Translations under genes and position numbers: made by a program
Part shown: positions 48,422-57,297 of the stretch, piece after piece
Layout of the letters: every line of letters starts with the position of its first letter
Numbering within the stretch: the first letter of the stretch is position 1
The notes under the pieces: model-generated
Seen by the model: the letters and a program-made list of their open reading frames with translations, nothing else
Databases searched by the model: none
Told to the model about the DNA's origin: nothing
NCBI GenBank assembly: GCA_934539245.1
Contig: CAKTCK010000006.1
Location: 1-64,000, forward strand
DNA length: 64,000 bases
Reading direction: 5' to 3'
From: an uncultured Faecalibacterium sp.
Lineage (GTDB): Bacteria; Bacillota; Clostridia; Oscillospirales; Ruminococcaceae

Positions 48422-48743
48422 ACTCCCCCAGTCTGCTCCCGTTGGTCGCAGACAGATTTCCCTTTTTGTCACCTTCGGTGACATCTTCCCCCGGCCGGGG
48501 GAAGTCTTCCTCTGGGATGGGGCCTTTGGCATGGCGGGAAAGTTTCTCGTTGCTATTGATACTTTAGTGATAGAGCTGACGGCGTGCGCCCTCTCAGTCA
48601 AAGCCTACGGCTTTGCCAGCTCTCCCAAAGGGAGAGCCAAGAGCACTGCCGGAAACTTTCTCATTACACTTAAAACTTTAGCAACGAACGTAATGGCTTG
48701 GCTCTCCCCTTGGGAGAGCTGGCGCGGGAGCGCCTGAGAGGGC
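48422..48743. repeat. Intergenic palindromic repeat, copy 8 (long composite)
   Basis: CTCCCCCAGTCTGCTCCCG to GGAGCGCCTGAGAGGGCG, containing TTCCCCCGGCCGGGGGAAG and the GCACTGCCGGAAACTTTCTC core in reverse order relative to copies 2 and 7. It separates parA from the noc-like gene. Confidence 0.85.
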
Positions 48744-48754
48744 GTCCCCTCCCC

Positions 48755-48770
48755 TGTTCCACATGGAACA
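48755..48770. promoter_or_regulatory. parS site 2
   Basis: TGTTCCACATGGAACA, two bases before the 3' end of the noc-like gene. It is identical to site 3 on the other strand. Confidence 0.7.
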
Positions 48771-48772
48771 AT

Positions 48773-49567
48773 TCACTTCTCTGCGGCGGCGGTGGGGATG
48801 CGGACGGTGTACTCGATGTAGCCGTCCTTCTCTTCCCGGTGGGCGGTGGCGGGCACGCCGTTATCGGTCATCAGCCGGATGGCGTGGTCGATGGTGTTGA
48901 CAAAGATGCGCACGTCCCGCACCATGGAGATGCGGTGCCCGGCCTTGGGCGGGCTGTTCAGCAACTGCTCGATGTAGCTGTCGGTCTGGCGGGCGTTCAG
49001 GCGGCGCTTGGCGATGGTGATCAGCGCTTCGCTGCGGCGGTTCTCCGGCAGGCGCAGCACCGCCCGGGCGTGGCGCTCGGTGAGGTTGTTGTCCAGCACG
49101 AACTGCCGCTGGTCTGCCGTCAGCTGCAACAGCCGCAGCTTGTTGGCAAAGGTGGGCTGCGCCATGCCCAGACGCTTGGCGGCTTCGGCTTGGGTGCAGT
49201 CCCACAGCACCATCACATCCCGCAGCCCCTGCGCCTGTTCAAAGGGGTTCAGGTCGGCGCGCTGGATGTTTTCCAGCAGACCCAGCGCGGCGGTGCGGTC
49301 GTCAGCGTAGCTGCACAGGATGGCGGGGATGGTGGTCATCTTTGCCAGTTGGCAGGCACGCAGCCGCCGCTCCCCTGCCACCAGCTCGTAGCCCTCTTCC
49401 ACCCTGCGCACCGTGACCGGCTGGAGCAGACCGTTCTCCCGGATGCTCTGCGCCAGCGCGGTCAGCTCCTGCTCGTCAAAGCTTTTCCGCGCCTGAAAGG
49501 GTGATGGGCGGATCTGGTCGATGGGCAGAGAGAGTAATTTTCCGGACGGTTTCTTGCGTTCAAACAT
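48773..49567 (-). CDS. noc: Second ParB-family protein, Noc-like
   Basis: A 264-residue ParB/Noc-type protein with GERRLRACQL (CTP-binding motif), SIRENGLLQPVTVRR and a helix-turn-helix (CTQAEAAKRLGMAQPTFANK, about 135-155). The start at 49567 follows AAAGGGG and lies after a non-conserved upstream frame. In Bacillus, Noc between rsmG and parA prevents division over the nucleoid; the gene order here is the same. An N-terminal amphipathic membrane-targeting helix (KPSGKLLSLP?) is not obvious, so the name follows position and length. Confidence 0.85.
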   Translation of the reverse strand: MFERKKPSGKLLSLPIDQIRPSPFQARKSFDEQELTALAQSIRENGLLQPVTVRRVEEGYELVAGERRLRACQLAKMTTIPAILCSYADDRTAALGLLENIQRADLNPFEQAQGLRDVMVLWDCTQAEAAKRLGMAQPTFANKLRLLQLTADQRQFVLDNNLTERHARAVLRLPENRRSEALITIAKRRLNARQTDSYIEQLLNSPPKAGHRISMVRDVRIFVNTIDHAIRLMTDNGVPATAHREEKDGYIEYTVRIPTAAAEK

Positions 49568-49715
49568 GATGCTGCCCCTTTCCTTGTGTAATGGGGTTTT
49601 CCACATTTCTCCGGGAAATCGTGGAAAACCGGTTCAGCTTCAGTGTAGCACACAAAGAAAGACCCCGCCAGAATTTTCGTTCGGCAGGGTCTTACAGGTT
49701 GCGTCAGGTCATGCG

Positions 49716-50423
49716 TTATTTCAGCGGGCTTTTTGCAATTTTACCGCCGTTTCTGGGATATGCTGTCGGAGTTTGCGAAATCTTTTTGCACAGGATCAAA
49801 GTGCGGGTGTCACCGCCGGGCAGGTGCAGGGTGCGGGTCTCGCGGTACTCGCCGCCCAGCTTTTTGATAGCCCCCCGGGCGGCGGTCAGCTCCTCTTCCC
49901 CGGAAGCACCCTTCATGGCAAGGAAGTTGCCGCCCACCTTCACCAGCGGCAGGCAGTATTCTGCCAGCATGGGCAGCGCCGCCACGGCGCGGGCAGAAGC
50001 CAGATCAAACTGCTCCCGCCAGACCTTGCGGGCGGCTTCCTCGGCACGCTCCTTGGCAAACTCCACCCCGGTCAGCCCCAGCTGGGCGCAGGCGTACTTC
50101 AAAAACTCCACCCGCTTGCCGGTGGGCTCCATGAGGGTTAGTTCCAGCTCCGGCTTGAAGATCTTGGTCACGATGCCCGGAAAGCCTGCCCCGGCGCCTA
50201 CGTCCACCATACGCCCGGCCACCTCCGGCTGGCTGGCAAACAGCAGGCTGTCAAGGAAATGCTTGTCCTCGATGCCCTCCGGGTCGGTGATGGCGGTCAG
50301 GTTGACCTTCTGGTTGTAGCCTACAAGGATCTGGGCAAAGGCATCCAGCTGATCCAGCTGGGTGCCGGTGAGGACAATGTTCCATGTGGAACACTTTTCC
50401 TCCAACCGCTGTTTGTCGATCAT
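49716..50423 (-). CDS. rsmG: 16S rRNA (guanine(527)-N(7))-methyltransferase
   Basis: A 235-residue SAM-dependent methyltransferase with MVDVGAGAGFPGIVTKIFKP (motif I) and FDLASARAVAALPMLAEYCL. It methylates G527 of 16S rRNA; loss gives streptomycin tolerance. The start at 50423 has AAAGGAAA upstream. Codons near the N-terminus (KCSTWNIV) contain a complete parS 16-mer. The C-terminus QTPTAYPRNGGKIAKSPL is the family ending. Confidence 0.93.
   Translation of the reverse strand: MIDKQRLEEKCSTWNIVLTGTQLDQLDAFAQILVGYNQKVNLTAITDPEGIEDKHFLDSLLFASQPEVAGRMVDVGAGAGFPGIVTKIFKPELELTLMEPTGKRVEFLKYACAQLGLTGVEFAKERAEEAARKVWREQFDLASARAVAALPMLAEYCLPLVKVGGNFLAMKGASGEEELTAARGAIKKLGGEYRETRTLHLPGGDTRTLILCKKISQTPTAYPRNGGKIAKSPLK
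50378..50393. promoter_or_regulatory. parS site 3, inside rsmG
   Basis: TGTTCCATGTGGAACA within the coding sequence, encoding Cys-Ser-Thr-Trp-Asn of RsmG on the other strand. Confidence 0.7.
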
Positions 50424-50486
50424 AGTGTTTTCCTTTCTGTCGGGTGGTTGGGGTAGCACAATTGTTTATTTTATCGCAACTTCGTA

Positions 50487-52361
50487 TTATTTTTGTTGTT
50501 TCCCTGCCAGTGCGATGCTCAGCTGCGCCACATCGGAGGGCGAAACGCCGGGGATGCGCCCCGCCTGCCCCAGATTGCGGGGACGGATGCGGGCAAGCTT
50601 TTCCCGGGCTTCCAGCGTCAGGCCGGTCAGGGCGGCATACTCGAAATCCTCCGGGATGAGGGTCTTTTCGTGGCGTGCCACCTCCCGGATCATCCTGTCC
50701 TGTCGGGCGATGTAACCGGCGTACTTGATCTCGGTCTCCAGCCGCTCCGCCAGCATGGGGGTGATCTCCTCGCCCCAGCCGATGATGCCCGCCACCAGCG
50801 GGTAGCTGATCTCGGGGCGGCGCAGCAGCTCTTCCGCAATGCCGCCCTCGGCGGCAGGGGCAAGACCGGCGGCTTCCATGGCGGCGCGCAGGTCGGCAGT
50901 GCGCAGATGCGTTTCGTGCAGGCGGCGGCGCTCGGCTTCCAAGATCTGCTGGGTGTGCTGGTACTTTGCCCAGCGGTCATCCTGCACAAGGCCGTATTCC
51001 CTGCCGATGGGGGTCAGACGCTGGTCAGCGTTGTCCTGCCGCAGGGTCAGCCGGTACTCGCTGCGGCTGGTCATCATGCGGTAGGGGTCCATGACGCCCT
51101 TGGTCACAAGGTCGTCCACCAGCGTGCCCAGATAGCTGGTGTGCCGGGGCAGCACCAGCTGCTCTAAGCCCAGCGCGTTGCGGGCGGCGTTCAGACCCGC
51201 CAGCAGACCCTGCGCGGCGGCTTCCTCGTAGCCGGAGGTGCCGTTGAACTGCCCTGCCCCGTACAGACCCCGCACCACCTTGCTTTCCAGTGTGGCTTCC
51301 AGACTGGTGGGGTCTACGCAGTCGTACTCGATGGCGTAGGCGGGGCGCATGATCTCCAGATGCTCAAAGCCCTTGATGCTGTGGTAAAAGGCATTCTGCA
51401 CATCCTCCGGCAGGCTGCTGGACGCGCCCTGCAAATACATTTCCTCGGTGTTCTCGCCGCAGGGCTCTACGAACAGCGGGTGACGGTCCTTGCCGGAGAA
51501 GCGCACCACCTTATCCTCGATGGAGGGGCAGTAGCGCGGACCGACGCCCTCGATCATGCCGCCGTACAGCGGGCTGCGCTGGATGTTGTCCAGAATGATC
51601 TTGTGGGTCTCGGGGTTCGTGTAGGCGATCCAGCATTCCACCTTGTTGTGCATGGGTGCATCGGTCAGGAAGCTGAAGGGCTGCAATTCACTGTCCGGGT
51701 CGCCGGGCTGGCATTCCAGCTTGGAAAAATCAATGCTGCGGCGGTGCACCCGGGCAGGAGTGCCGGTCTTGAACCGGCGCAGCGGCAGACCGGCGGCTTT
51801 CAGGCTGTCGGTCAGGGCGTTGGCGGCGTGCATGCCGTCCGGGCCGGAGGCATACCACGCATCGCCCACAAAAATTTTGCCGCCGAGGTTCGTACCGGTG
51901 GCCAGCACCACGCACTTGGCGGTGTATTCGCCGTGCAGCTGGGTGACAACGCCCTTCACATGGCCGTCCTCTACCTCCAGCGCCACCACCTCGGCCTGAT
52001 GGATGGCAAGCCCCGGGGTCTGTTCCAGCGCGTGTTTCATGTATTCGTTGTAGCGGCGGCGGTCGGTCTGCACCCGCAGCGCGTGCACGGCGGGGCCCTT
52101 GCCCTTGTTCAGCATCCGGCTTTGCAGATAGGTGGCGTCTGCCGCCAGACCCATCACACCGCCCAGCGCATCCACCTCCCGCACCAGCGTGCCCTTGGCG
52201 GTACCGCCGATGCTGGGGTTACAAGGCATATTGCCGATGGCGTCCAGACTCATGGTAAAGACGGCCGTTTTTGCGCCCAGCACAGCAGCTGCGTGGGCGG
52301 CTTCGATGCCCGCATGGCCAGCGCCGATGACGATGACATCATAATCTCCTAAGTGGTTCAT
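50487..52361 (-). CDS. mnmG: tRNA uridine 5-carboxymethylaminomethyl modification enzyme MnmG (GidA)
   Basis: A 624-residue FAD-dependent tRNA-modifying enzyme that, with MnmE, builds cmnm5 at U34. The FAD motif DVIVIGAGHAGIEAAHAAAV begins at residue 8. Family signatures NPSIGGTAKG and LFVEPCGENTEEMYLQGASS are present, and GQFNGTSGYEEAAAQGLLAG precedes the C-terminal helical domain, ending PGVSPSDVAQLSIAL. The size is normal. It is separated from mnmE by repeat copy 9. Confidence 0.95.
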   Translation of the reverse strand: MNHLGDYDVIVIGAGHAGIEAAHAAAVLGAKTAVFTMSLDAIGNMPCNPSIGGTAKGTLVREVDALGGVMGLAADATYLQSRMLNKGKGPAVHALRVQTDRRRYNEYMKHALEQTPGLAIHQAEVVALEVEDGHVKGVVTQLHGEYTAKCVVLATGTNLGGKIFVGDAWYASGPDGMHAANALTDSLKAAGLPLRRFKTGTPARVHRRSIDFSKLECQPGDPDSELQPFSFLTDAPMHNKVECWIAYTNPETHKIILDNIQRSPLYGGMIEGVGPRYCPSIEDKVVRFSGKDRHPLFVEPCGENTEEMYLQGASSSLPEDVQNAFYHSIKGFEHLEIMRPAYAIEYDCVDPTSLEATLESKVVRGLYGAGQFNGTSGYEEAAAQGLLAGLNAARNALGLEQLVLPRHTSYLGTLVDDLVTKGVMDPYRMMTSRSEYRLTLRQDNADQRLTPIGREYGLVQDDRWAKYQHTQQILEAERRRLHETHLRTADLRAAMEAAGLAPAAEGGIAEELLRRPEISYPLVAGIIGWGEEITPMLAERLETEIKYAGYIARQDRMIREVARHEKTLIPEDFEYAALTGLTLEAREKLARIRPRNLGQAGRIPGVSPSDVAQLSIALAGKQQK

Positions 52362-52419
52362 ATACTTTCGGGTTTCCTCTAATAATTGATTTAAAATGCA
52401 AATTTTACCTTAGGGTGAA

Positions 52420-52741
52420 CTCCCTCAGTCAAAACCTGACGGTTTTGCCAGCTCCCTCGGAGAGGGAGCCCTTGGCATGGCGGGAAGGTTTCTTGTTATG
52501 TCTGAAACTTTAGCGACATGGCTAACGGCGTGCGCCCTCTCAGTCAAAGCCTACGGCTTTGACAGCTCTCCCAAAGGGAGAGCCAAGAGCACTGCCCGAA
52601 ACTTTCTCATTGCGCCTAATACTTTAGCAACGAGCCTTAGACCTTGGCTCCCCCTTTGAGGAAAGACTTCCCCCGCTCCGGGGGAAGATGTCACCGTAGG
52701 TGACAAAAGGGGGAATCTGGCGCGGGAGCGCCTGAGAGGGC
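52420..52741. repeat. Intergenic palindromic repeat, copy 9 (long composite)
   Basis: CTCCCTCAGTCAAAACCTG to GGAGCGCCTGAGAGGGC, with a TTCCCCCGCTCCGGGGGAA hairpin and AGCACTGCCCGAAACTTTC core. It is close to an inverted image of copy 7 and lies between mnmG and mnmE. Confidence 0.85.
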
Positions 52742-52750
52742 GTACTTTCC

Positions 52751-54121
52751 TTATTTCCCCACACAAAACCGCTCAAACACCTGTTCGATGACGGCTTCCG
52801 AGGCGTTTTCGCCGGTCAGATCGCAGAGGGCATCCAGTGCGTCATCCACGCAGACCGAGACGGCGTCCAATCCAAAGCCGCCGACGGCGGCATCCAGTGC
52901 CCCGGCTACGGCGTCCCGGGCGCGGAGGGCAGCGGAAAGCTGCCGCTGCCCGGACAGGCTGGCGGCGTGGGGGTCGATGCTGCCGGTGCCCAGCAGCCGC
53001 GCCACCGCAGCGGCGATGACCTTGCGGCTCCCCTCTTCCCGGCAGCAGACCGGCAGCACCATGGCAAAATACGGGGCGATAAGTTCTGCATCAAACTGGG
53101 TGGGCTTATCCTCCTTGTTCACAAGGGCGATGGCGGGACGCCCTGCGCAGCGCTGTGCCAGCGCCAAGTCCTCCCGGCTGGGCGGCTCGGAGCCGTCAAA
53201 GACGGCTAAGATCAGCCCGGCTTCTTCCAGTTTTTTCCAGCTACGACGGATACCCTCGGCTTCAATGGCGTCCTCGGTCTCCCGCAGACCGGCAGTGTCG
53301 AAGAGGTTCAGCCGGATATCCCCCAGCTGCACCGCCTGCTCCACCACATCCCGGGTGGTGCCCGCCACCGGGGTGACGATGGCGCGGTCGAACCCAGCCA
53401 GCAGGTTGAGCAAGGTGGACTTGCCCGCGTTGGGGCGTCCCACGATGGCACAGTCTACGCCCTCACGCAGCACCGCACCGGCATCATAGCTGCGGATAAG
53501 ACCGTCTAGCTCCTCCCGCACCGCGCCCAGCACGGTGCGCAGGTGGGCGGGGTCCAGCTCCGGCACATCTTCCTCCGGGAAGTCCACCCATGCAGCCAAA
53601 TGCGCCTGCAGGGCGGTCAGCTGGGCTTTCTGGGCGTTGATCTTTTTCGCCAGCGCGCCGCCCAGCGCGGCGTTTGCCAGCGCTGCTCCCTGCCGTCCGT
53701 CCGCTGCGATGAGATCCATCACCGCTTCGGCCTGTGTCAGGCCCAGCTTGCCGTTCAGAAAGGCGCGGCGGGTGTACTCGCCGGGGGCGGCAGGCTGCGC
53801 ACCCGCTGCAAGACAGGCTTCCACCAGCCGCCGCGCCACTGCGCTGCCGCCGTGGCAGGAAAGCTCCACCACGTCCTCGCCGGTGTAGCTGTGGGGCGCG
53901 CGGAAAAACAGGGCAACGCCCTCGTCAAAGGCTTCTTCCCTGTCCACAAAATGCCCGAACAGTGCGGTGTAGCCCTTAGCATGCTCCACCTTTTTTGCCG
54001 GGTTTGCCGGGCGAAACACCCGGGCAGCCACGGTATAGCTCTCTGCGCCGGACAGGCGCACTACGGCAATGCCGCCCGCCCCGGGGGGCGTTGCGATGGC
54101 GGCAATGGTCGTTCCCTGCAT
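52751..54121 (-). CDS. mnmE: tRNA uridine modification GTPase MnmE (TrmE)
   Basis: A 456-residue GTPase. The N-terminal tetrahydrofolate-binding domain starts TIAAIATPPGAGGIAVVRLS. The G domain (about 215-370) has GRPNAGKST, TPVAGTTRD, DTAGLRE and NKED. The C-terminus ends FCVGK, the conserved Cys motif needed for modification. The start at 54121 is preceded by GGAAAGG; a longer open frame has no conservation. It acts with MnmG on U34. Confidence 0.95.
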   Translation of the reverse strand: MQGTTIAAIATPPGAGGIAVVRLSGAESYTVAARVFRPANPAKKVEHAKGYTALFGHFVDREEAFDEGVALFFRAPHSYTGEDVVELSCHGGSAVARRLVEACLAAGAQPAAPGEYTRRAFLNGKLGLTQAEAVMDLIAADGRQGAALANAALGGALAKKINAQKAQLTALQAHLAAWVDFPEEDVPELDPAHLRTVLGAVREELDGLIRSYDAGAVLREGVDCAIVGRPNAGKSTLLNLLAGFDRAIVTPVAGTTRDVVEQAVQLGDIRLNLFDTAGLRETEDAIEAEGIRRSWKKLEEAGLILAVFDGSEPPSREDLALAQRCAGRPAIALVNKEDKPTQFDAELIAPYFAMVLPVCCREEGSRKVIAAAVARLLGTGSIDPHAASLSGQRQLSAALRARDAVAGALDAAVGGFGLDAVSVCVDDALDALCDLTGENASEAVIEQVFERFCVGK

Positions 54122-54364
54122 ACTGCATCCTTTCCGCACACCCGTCCTGCGGGTGCGCTGCTCGTGCGCCCGATACGGCAGAGCCGCAGCAGCGCACACT
54201 TTCTGATTTTACAGCTTATTTTACCACGTTTTTGCGCAAAAAGATACACCCGCCGCGCGGTTTTTCCACATCTTCCAAAATGTTTGTGGAAAAAAAGATC
54301 GAAAATGGTGGGTGATGGGGAGAGTTTTCTGCCTGCCAGCAGCGGGCAGGGACGCTCCGCTGGG

Positions 54365-54410
54365 CCAGAGGCAGGGAGGGGTGTTCCGAGTCCCCCCTCC
54401 CTACCTCTGG
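54365..54410. repeat. Inverted repeat of about 17 bp
   Basis: CCAGAGGCAGGGAGGGG pairs with CCCCTCCCTACCTCTGG across a short loop. There is no T-run. It is unlike the CCCTCTCAG repeat family. Confidence 0.6.
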
Positions 54411-54546
54411 ACTCCACCCACCCCGCAACGGGCCAAGGGCTACACGCCCTTGACAATCCTAAAGAAGAAGTCGAAGCACAAAAAAGCTAGCGCTGCGCCA
54501 GTCGGCGCTATCGCTTTAACGCTTTTTTCGCTTCTCCATTTATAGC

Positions 54547-54590
54547 CCCTCAGTCGCTGCGCGACAGCTCCCCCAAGGGGGAGCGAGCGC
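54547..54590. repeat. Intergenic palindromic repeat, copy 10 (partial)
   Basis: CCCCTCAGTCGCTGCGCGAC followed by AGCTCCCCCAAGGGGGAGC, a truncated end module of the family. Confidence 0.6.
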
Positions 54591-54630
54591 AGCAGCTGCC
54601 GTTTCCCGTTACGACCCCTCCCGTGAAAAG

Positions 54631-54666
54631 GCAATTCTGGAAAATCCGCAGATTTTCCAGAATTGC
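54631..54666. repeat. Perfect 16-bp inverted repeat
   Basis: GCAATTCTGGAAAATC CGCA GATTTTCCAGAATTGC. The minus-strand reading ends CTTTTC, so it could terminate leftward transcripts from khpB, or be the tip of a mobile-element end. Confidence 0.7.
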
Positions 54667-54864
54667 GAAATTATAAATATTCTTTCCGCTGATGATGCGC
54701 AGAGTGCAACGACGACGACCGCCGCCAGCGGCGGAAACAGGGAGGAGTTGTTGGGGCAGCGGCCAGCAAGACGCAAGTGCCGCCCAAGGCACGATGCGGA
54801 TGCTGGGTGCCGCAACCCGTTAGCGGAGCGCATTCCAAATCGTGCCACTTGTGGGCAGACAATC

Positions 54865-54902
54865 AAAAAGCGCCCCGCACTTCCGGTGGAAATGCGGGGC
54901 GC
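54865..54902 (-). terminator. Terminator of khpB
   Basis: GCGCCCCGCA / TGCGGGGCGC with a 13-base loop, then TTTTT on the minus strand. Confidence 0.85.
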
Positions 54903-54928
54903 TGCATGGTTTTATTGAAGTCTGCCGA

Positions 54929-56083
54929 TCACAGCTCGATCTTGCCGAAGCTGAAATCTGCAAAATCGTCCACGCGCTCGGTGCGCTTGGGTGCTACGGG
55001 TGCTGCACTCTCGGCGTCGCGGGGGGCGTAGGTGCGCTCCGGCACACTGGACGGACGCGGGCCGCGGGGTGCACCGCTGCGGCTGCCACGGTAGCCGCCG
55101 TTGCGGCCACCATTCTCGCTGCGGCGCTCGCCGCGATAACCGCCGCTGCGGTTGCCGCCGGGACGGCGGCCATTCCGGTTGCCGCCACGACCACGGCGCT
55201 CGCCGTAGGTGTTGTCGGTCTGGGCATCCGGTGCGGTGGAGTAGATGACCACGCGGCGGTCACGGCCTTCGCCCTTGCTCTCGCTGCGCACACCCTCCAT
55301 CTTGCTGATGGCAGAGTGGATGATGCGGCGCTCGTAGGGGTTCATGGGCTCCATGGCAAAGCTGCGGCCGGTCTTGCGCACCTTGGCGCCAATGCGCTGT
55401 GCCAGTGCGGTCAGGTCGCTCTCGCGCTTGTCGCGGTAACCGGCCACATCCAGACCCAGCTTGATGTAATCGCCTTCCAGACGGTTTGCCACAAGGCTTG
55501 CCAGATAGGACAGGCTCTCCATGGTCTCGCCGCGGCGGCCGATGAGGGCACCCAGCTTTTCACCATCCAGACGGATGATGGTAGCTTCTCCCTTCTGCAC
55601 AGCGCTGAAGGTCACGTTCTCCACGCCCATCAGGGTGATGACTTCCCGCAGATAGTCCACGGCAGCCTTCACCTTGGCGTTCTCCTCGATGACGATGGGC
55701 ACTTCCACCTCTTCTGCTTCCTCGGCAGTCTCGGTGGTCTGCTCAGCAGCGGGGGTCTGCTCTGCGGCGGGAGCGGCGGGCTCTTCCACAGCAGTCTCTT
55801 CTGCCACAGGGGCAGTCTCCTGCACGGGGGCAGCAGTCTCGACCGGCTGCTCTGCCACCGGCTCCACCGGCTTTGCGGGTGCAGCGGCGGGGGCATCCGG
55901 CTCTTCCACGCTCACGCGCACCTTGGCGGGGGTGGTCTTTAAGCCCAGAAAACCGGTTTTCTGGGGCATTTCCAGCACTTCATAGCTGACGTTCAGATCG
56001 TCGGCCTGCACGCCCAGCAGGGCGCAGGCTTTGGCGCGGGCTTCGTCCACCGTCTTGCCGGTGGATTCCTGTGTACGGATCAT
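54929..56083 (-). CDS. khpB: RNA-binding protein KhpB (Jag/SpoIIIJ-associated) with Arg-Gly-rich tail
   Basis: A 384-residue RNA-binding protein. Jag_N (1-55) is followed by a Pro/Ala/Glu-rich linker (60-135), a KH domain with GxxG loop IGRRGE (181-186), and an R3H domain with ERRIIH (251-256). The C-terminus (about 296-342) is a low-complexity Arg/Gly/Asn tract (RGRGGNRNGRRPGGNRSGG) and then a charged end. The long tail is not part of the standard family, whose members are near 200-250 residues. KhpB with KhpA binds many mRNAs and affects cell division and elongation. It lies just downstream of yidC, as usual. Confidence 0.92.
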   Translation of the reverse strand: MIRTQESTGKTVDEARAKACALLGVQADDLNVSYEVLEMPQKTGFLGLKTTPAKVRVSVEEPDAPAAAPAKPVEPVAEQPVETAAPVQETAPVAEETAVEEPAAPAAEQTPAAEQTTETAEEAEEVEVPIVIEENAKVKAAVDYLREVITLMGVENVTFSAVQKGEATIIRLDGEKLGALIGRRGETMESLSYLASLVANRLEGDYIKLGLDVAGYRDKRESDLTALAQRIGAKVRKTGRSFAMEPMNPYERRIIHSAISKMEGVRSESKGEGRDRRVVIYSTAPDAQTDNTYGERRGRGGNRNGRRPGGNRSGGYRGERRSENGGRNGGYRGSRSGAPRGPRPSSVPERTYAPRDAESAAPVAPKRTERVDDFADFSFGKIEL

Positions 56084-56101
56084 AACCGTTTACCTCCCTT
56101 G

Positions 56102-57175
56102 TTACTGTTTATCCTGCTTGTTCAGCTCGCTCAGCGGCACGGTGCGCTCGTCCTTGTAGCGCTCGGCGTCCTGCTGACGGGCATACTCCAGCCGGCGCTT
56201 GTTCATCTCGCTGGCGGAAAGGTTCTTTTCCACGCTCTTGCCGGTCTTGGGGTCGGTCACCGTGATGGTAGTGTTCTTCACACCGCGCTTTTCCTGCTTG
56301 CGCTTGGCGGCGATCTCGGCTTCCACGTCCTTGCGCATCTTCTCGGGGTCGTAGAACTTGCGCATGACCTGGGTCTGTACGGTCATAACGATGTTGGAAA
56401 TGACGTAGTACAGAGAGAATGCCAGCGGGTAGGTGAAGCAGAAGAACAGGTACATCAGCGGCATCATGTACATGGTCAGCTTCATGCTGCCCTGCATCTG
56501 CTGGCCAGAGGCCTTCATGCTGACATGGGTGGACCAGAACATGGTGAGGACCGACAGCAGCGGCAGCACGATGTCCAGAGAAAGGCCCAGCTTCGGGATG
56601 CGGGTCAGGTCGATGCCAAGGAAGTTCATGTGCTGGCTGAACTCGGTGATGGTAGCGATCTGCTGTGCGGTAAAGCAGCCCAGCACGCCGCTGTTGCCGG
56701 CAAGCACCTCGGCGATGATGTTGGTATCGCGGGTGATGGCGGTAAAGGAGATGCCGGCGGCGGTCATAGCCTCGCCAGCGCTGGCAAGTGCAGCGGCGCT
56801 GATATGGAAAATGCGCTCCAGCGGGTTATACACCACGCCGATAACGCCGAACATGATCATAAAGTTCAGCAGCATGGGCAGGCAGCCGGCCGTGGGCTTA
56901 TAGCCAAAGTCCTGCTGCAGCTTCATCAGCTCTTCCTGCTGCTTTTCGGGCTTGTCCTTGTACTTGGTCTGGATCTCCGTGATCATGGGCTGGAAAGCAG
57001 ACATTTTTGCCATGCTCTTCTGCTGGCTGGTCTGCAGGGGGATCTTGACGATGTTGATGAGCAGGGTGAAGAGGATGATGTCCCAGCCGTAGTTCGGCAG
57101 CAGCTTGTAGATCCACTCCATGACATAGCCGAGAGGACCGCTCAGGATGTAAAAGAAGTTCATACCTTTGTCCAT
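56102..57175 (-). CDS. yidC: Membrane protein insertase YidC
   Basis: A 357-residue insertase of the Oxa1/YidC family, in the Firmicute length class. Five helices are visible: GPLGYVMEWIYKLLPNYGWD, IILFTLLINIVKIPL, GCLPMLLNFMIMFGVIGVVY, the pair near 235-265 (DIVLPLLSVLTMFWS, LTMYMMPLMYLFFC), and a hydrophilic tail of about 90 Lys/Arg-rich residues. The conserved Arg in the groove is not clear by eye. The start choice (57175) is tentative; a second ATG lies five codons later. It follows yidD and precedes khpB, separated from yidD by repeat copy 11. Confidence 0.93.
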   Translation of the reverse strand: MDKGMNFFYILSGPLGYVMEWIYKLLPNYGWDIILFTLLINIVKIPLQTSQQKSMAKMSAFQPMITEIQTKYKDKPEKQQEELMKLQQDFGYKPTAGCLPMLLNFMIMFGVIGVVYNPLERIFHISAAALASAGEAMTAAGISFTAITRDTNIIAEVLAGNSGVLGCFTAQQIATITEFSQHMNFLGIDLTRIPKLGLSLDIVLPLLSVLTMFWSTHVSMKASGQQMQGSMKLTMYMMPLMYLFFCFTYPLAFSLYYVISNIVMTVQTQVMRKFYDPEKMRKDVEAEIAAKRKQEKRGVKNTTITVTDPKTGKSVEKNLSASEMNKRRLEYARQQDAERYKDERTVPLSELNKQDKQ

Positions 57176-57297
57176 TCTGCCCCGGCTGTGGCCCGGGACG
57201 CATTATTTTTTTATCGTAGGACACGCCGCCCACAGTGCAGCGCGTCACAAGAAGCGAAATTAAAAGATAGTCCAGTATCTCCGTGGTTAGCAGGCTC

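Larger units (their letters stand above)
54122..54928. other. Large gap between khpB and mnmE without a convincing gene
   Basis: About 800 bases that in most Firmicutes would be near zero. It holds several inverted repeats (54365-54410, 54481-54530, 54547-54590, 54631-54666) and a terminator for khpB. Reading frames over 60 codons occur but none has a ribosome site or recognisable protein. 54690-54840 looks like random GC-rich sequence. Confidence 0.6.
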
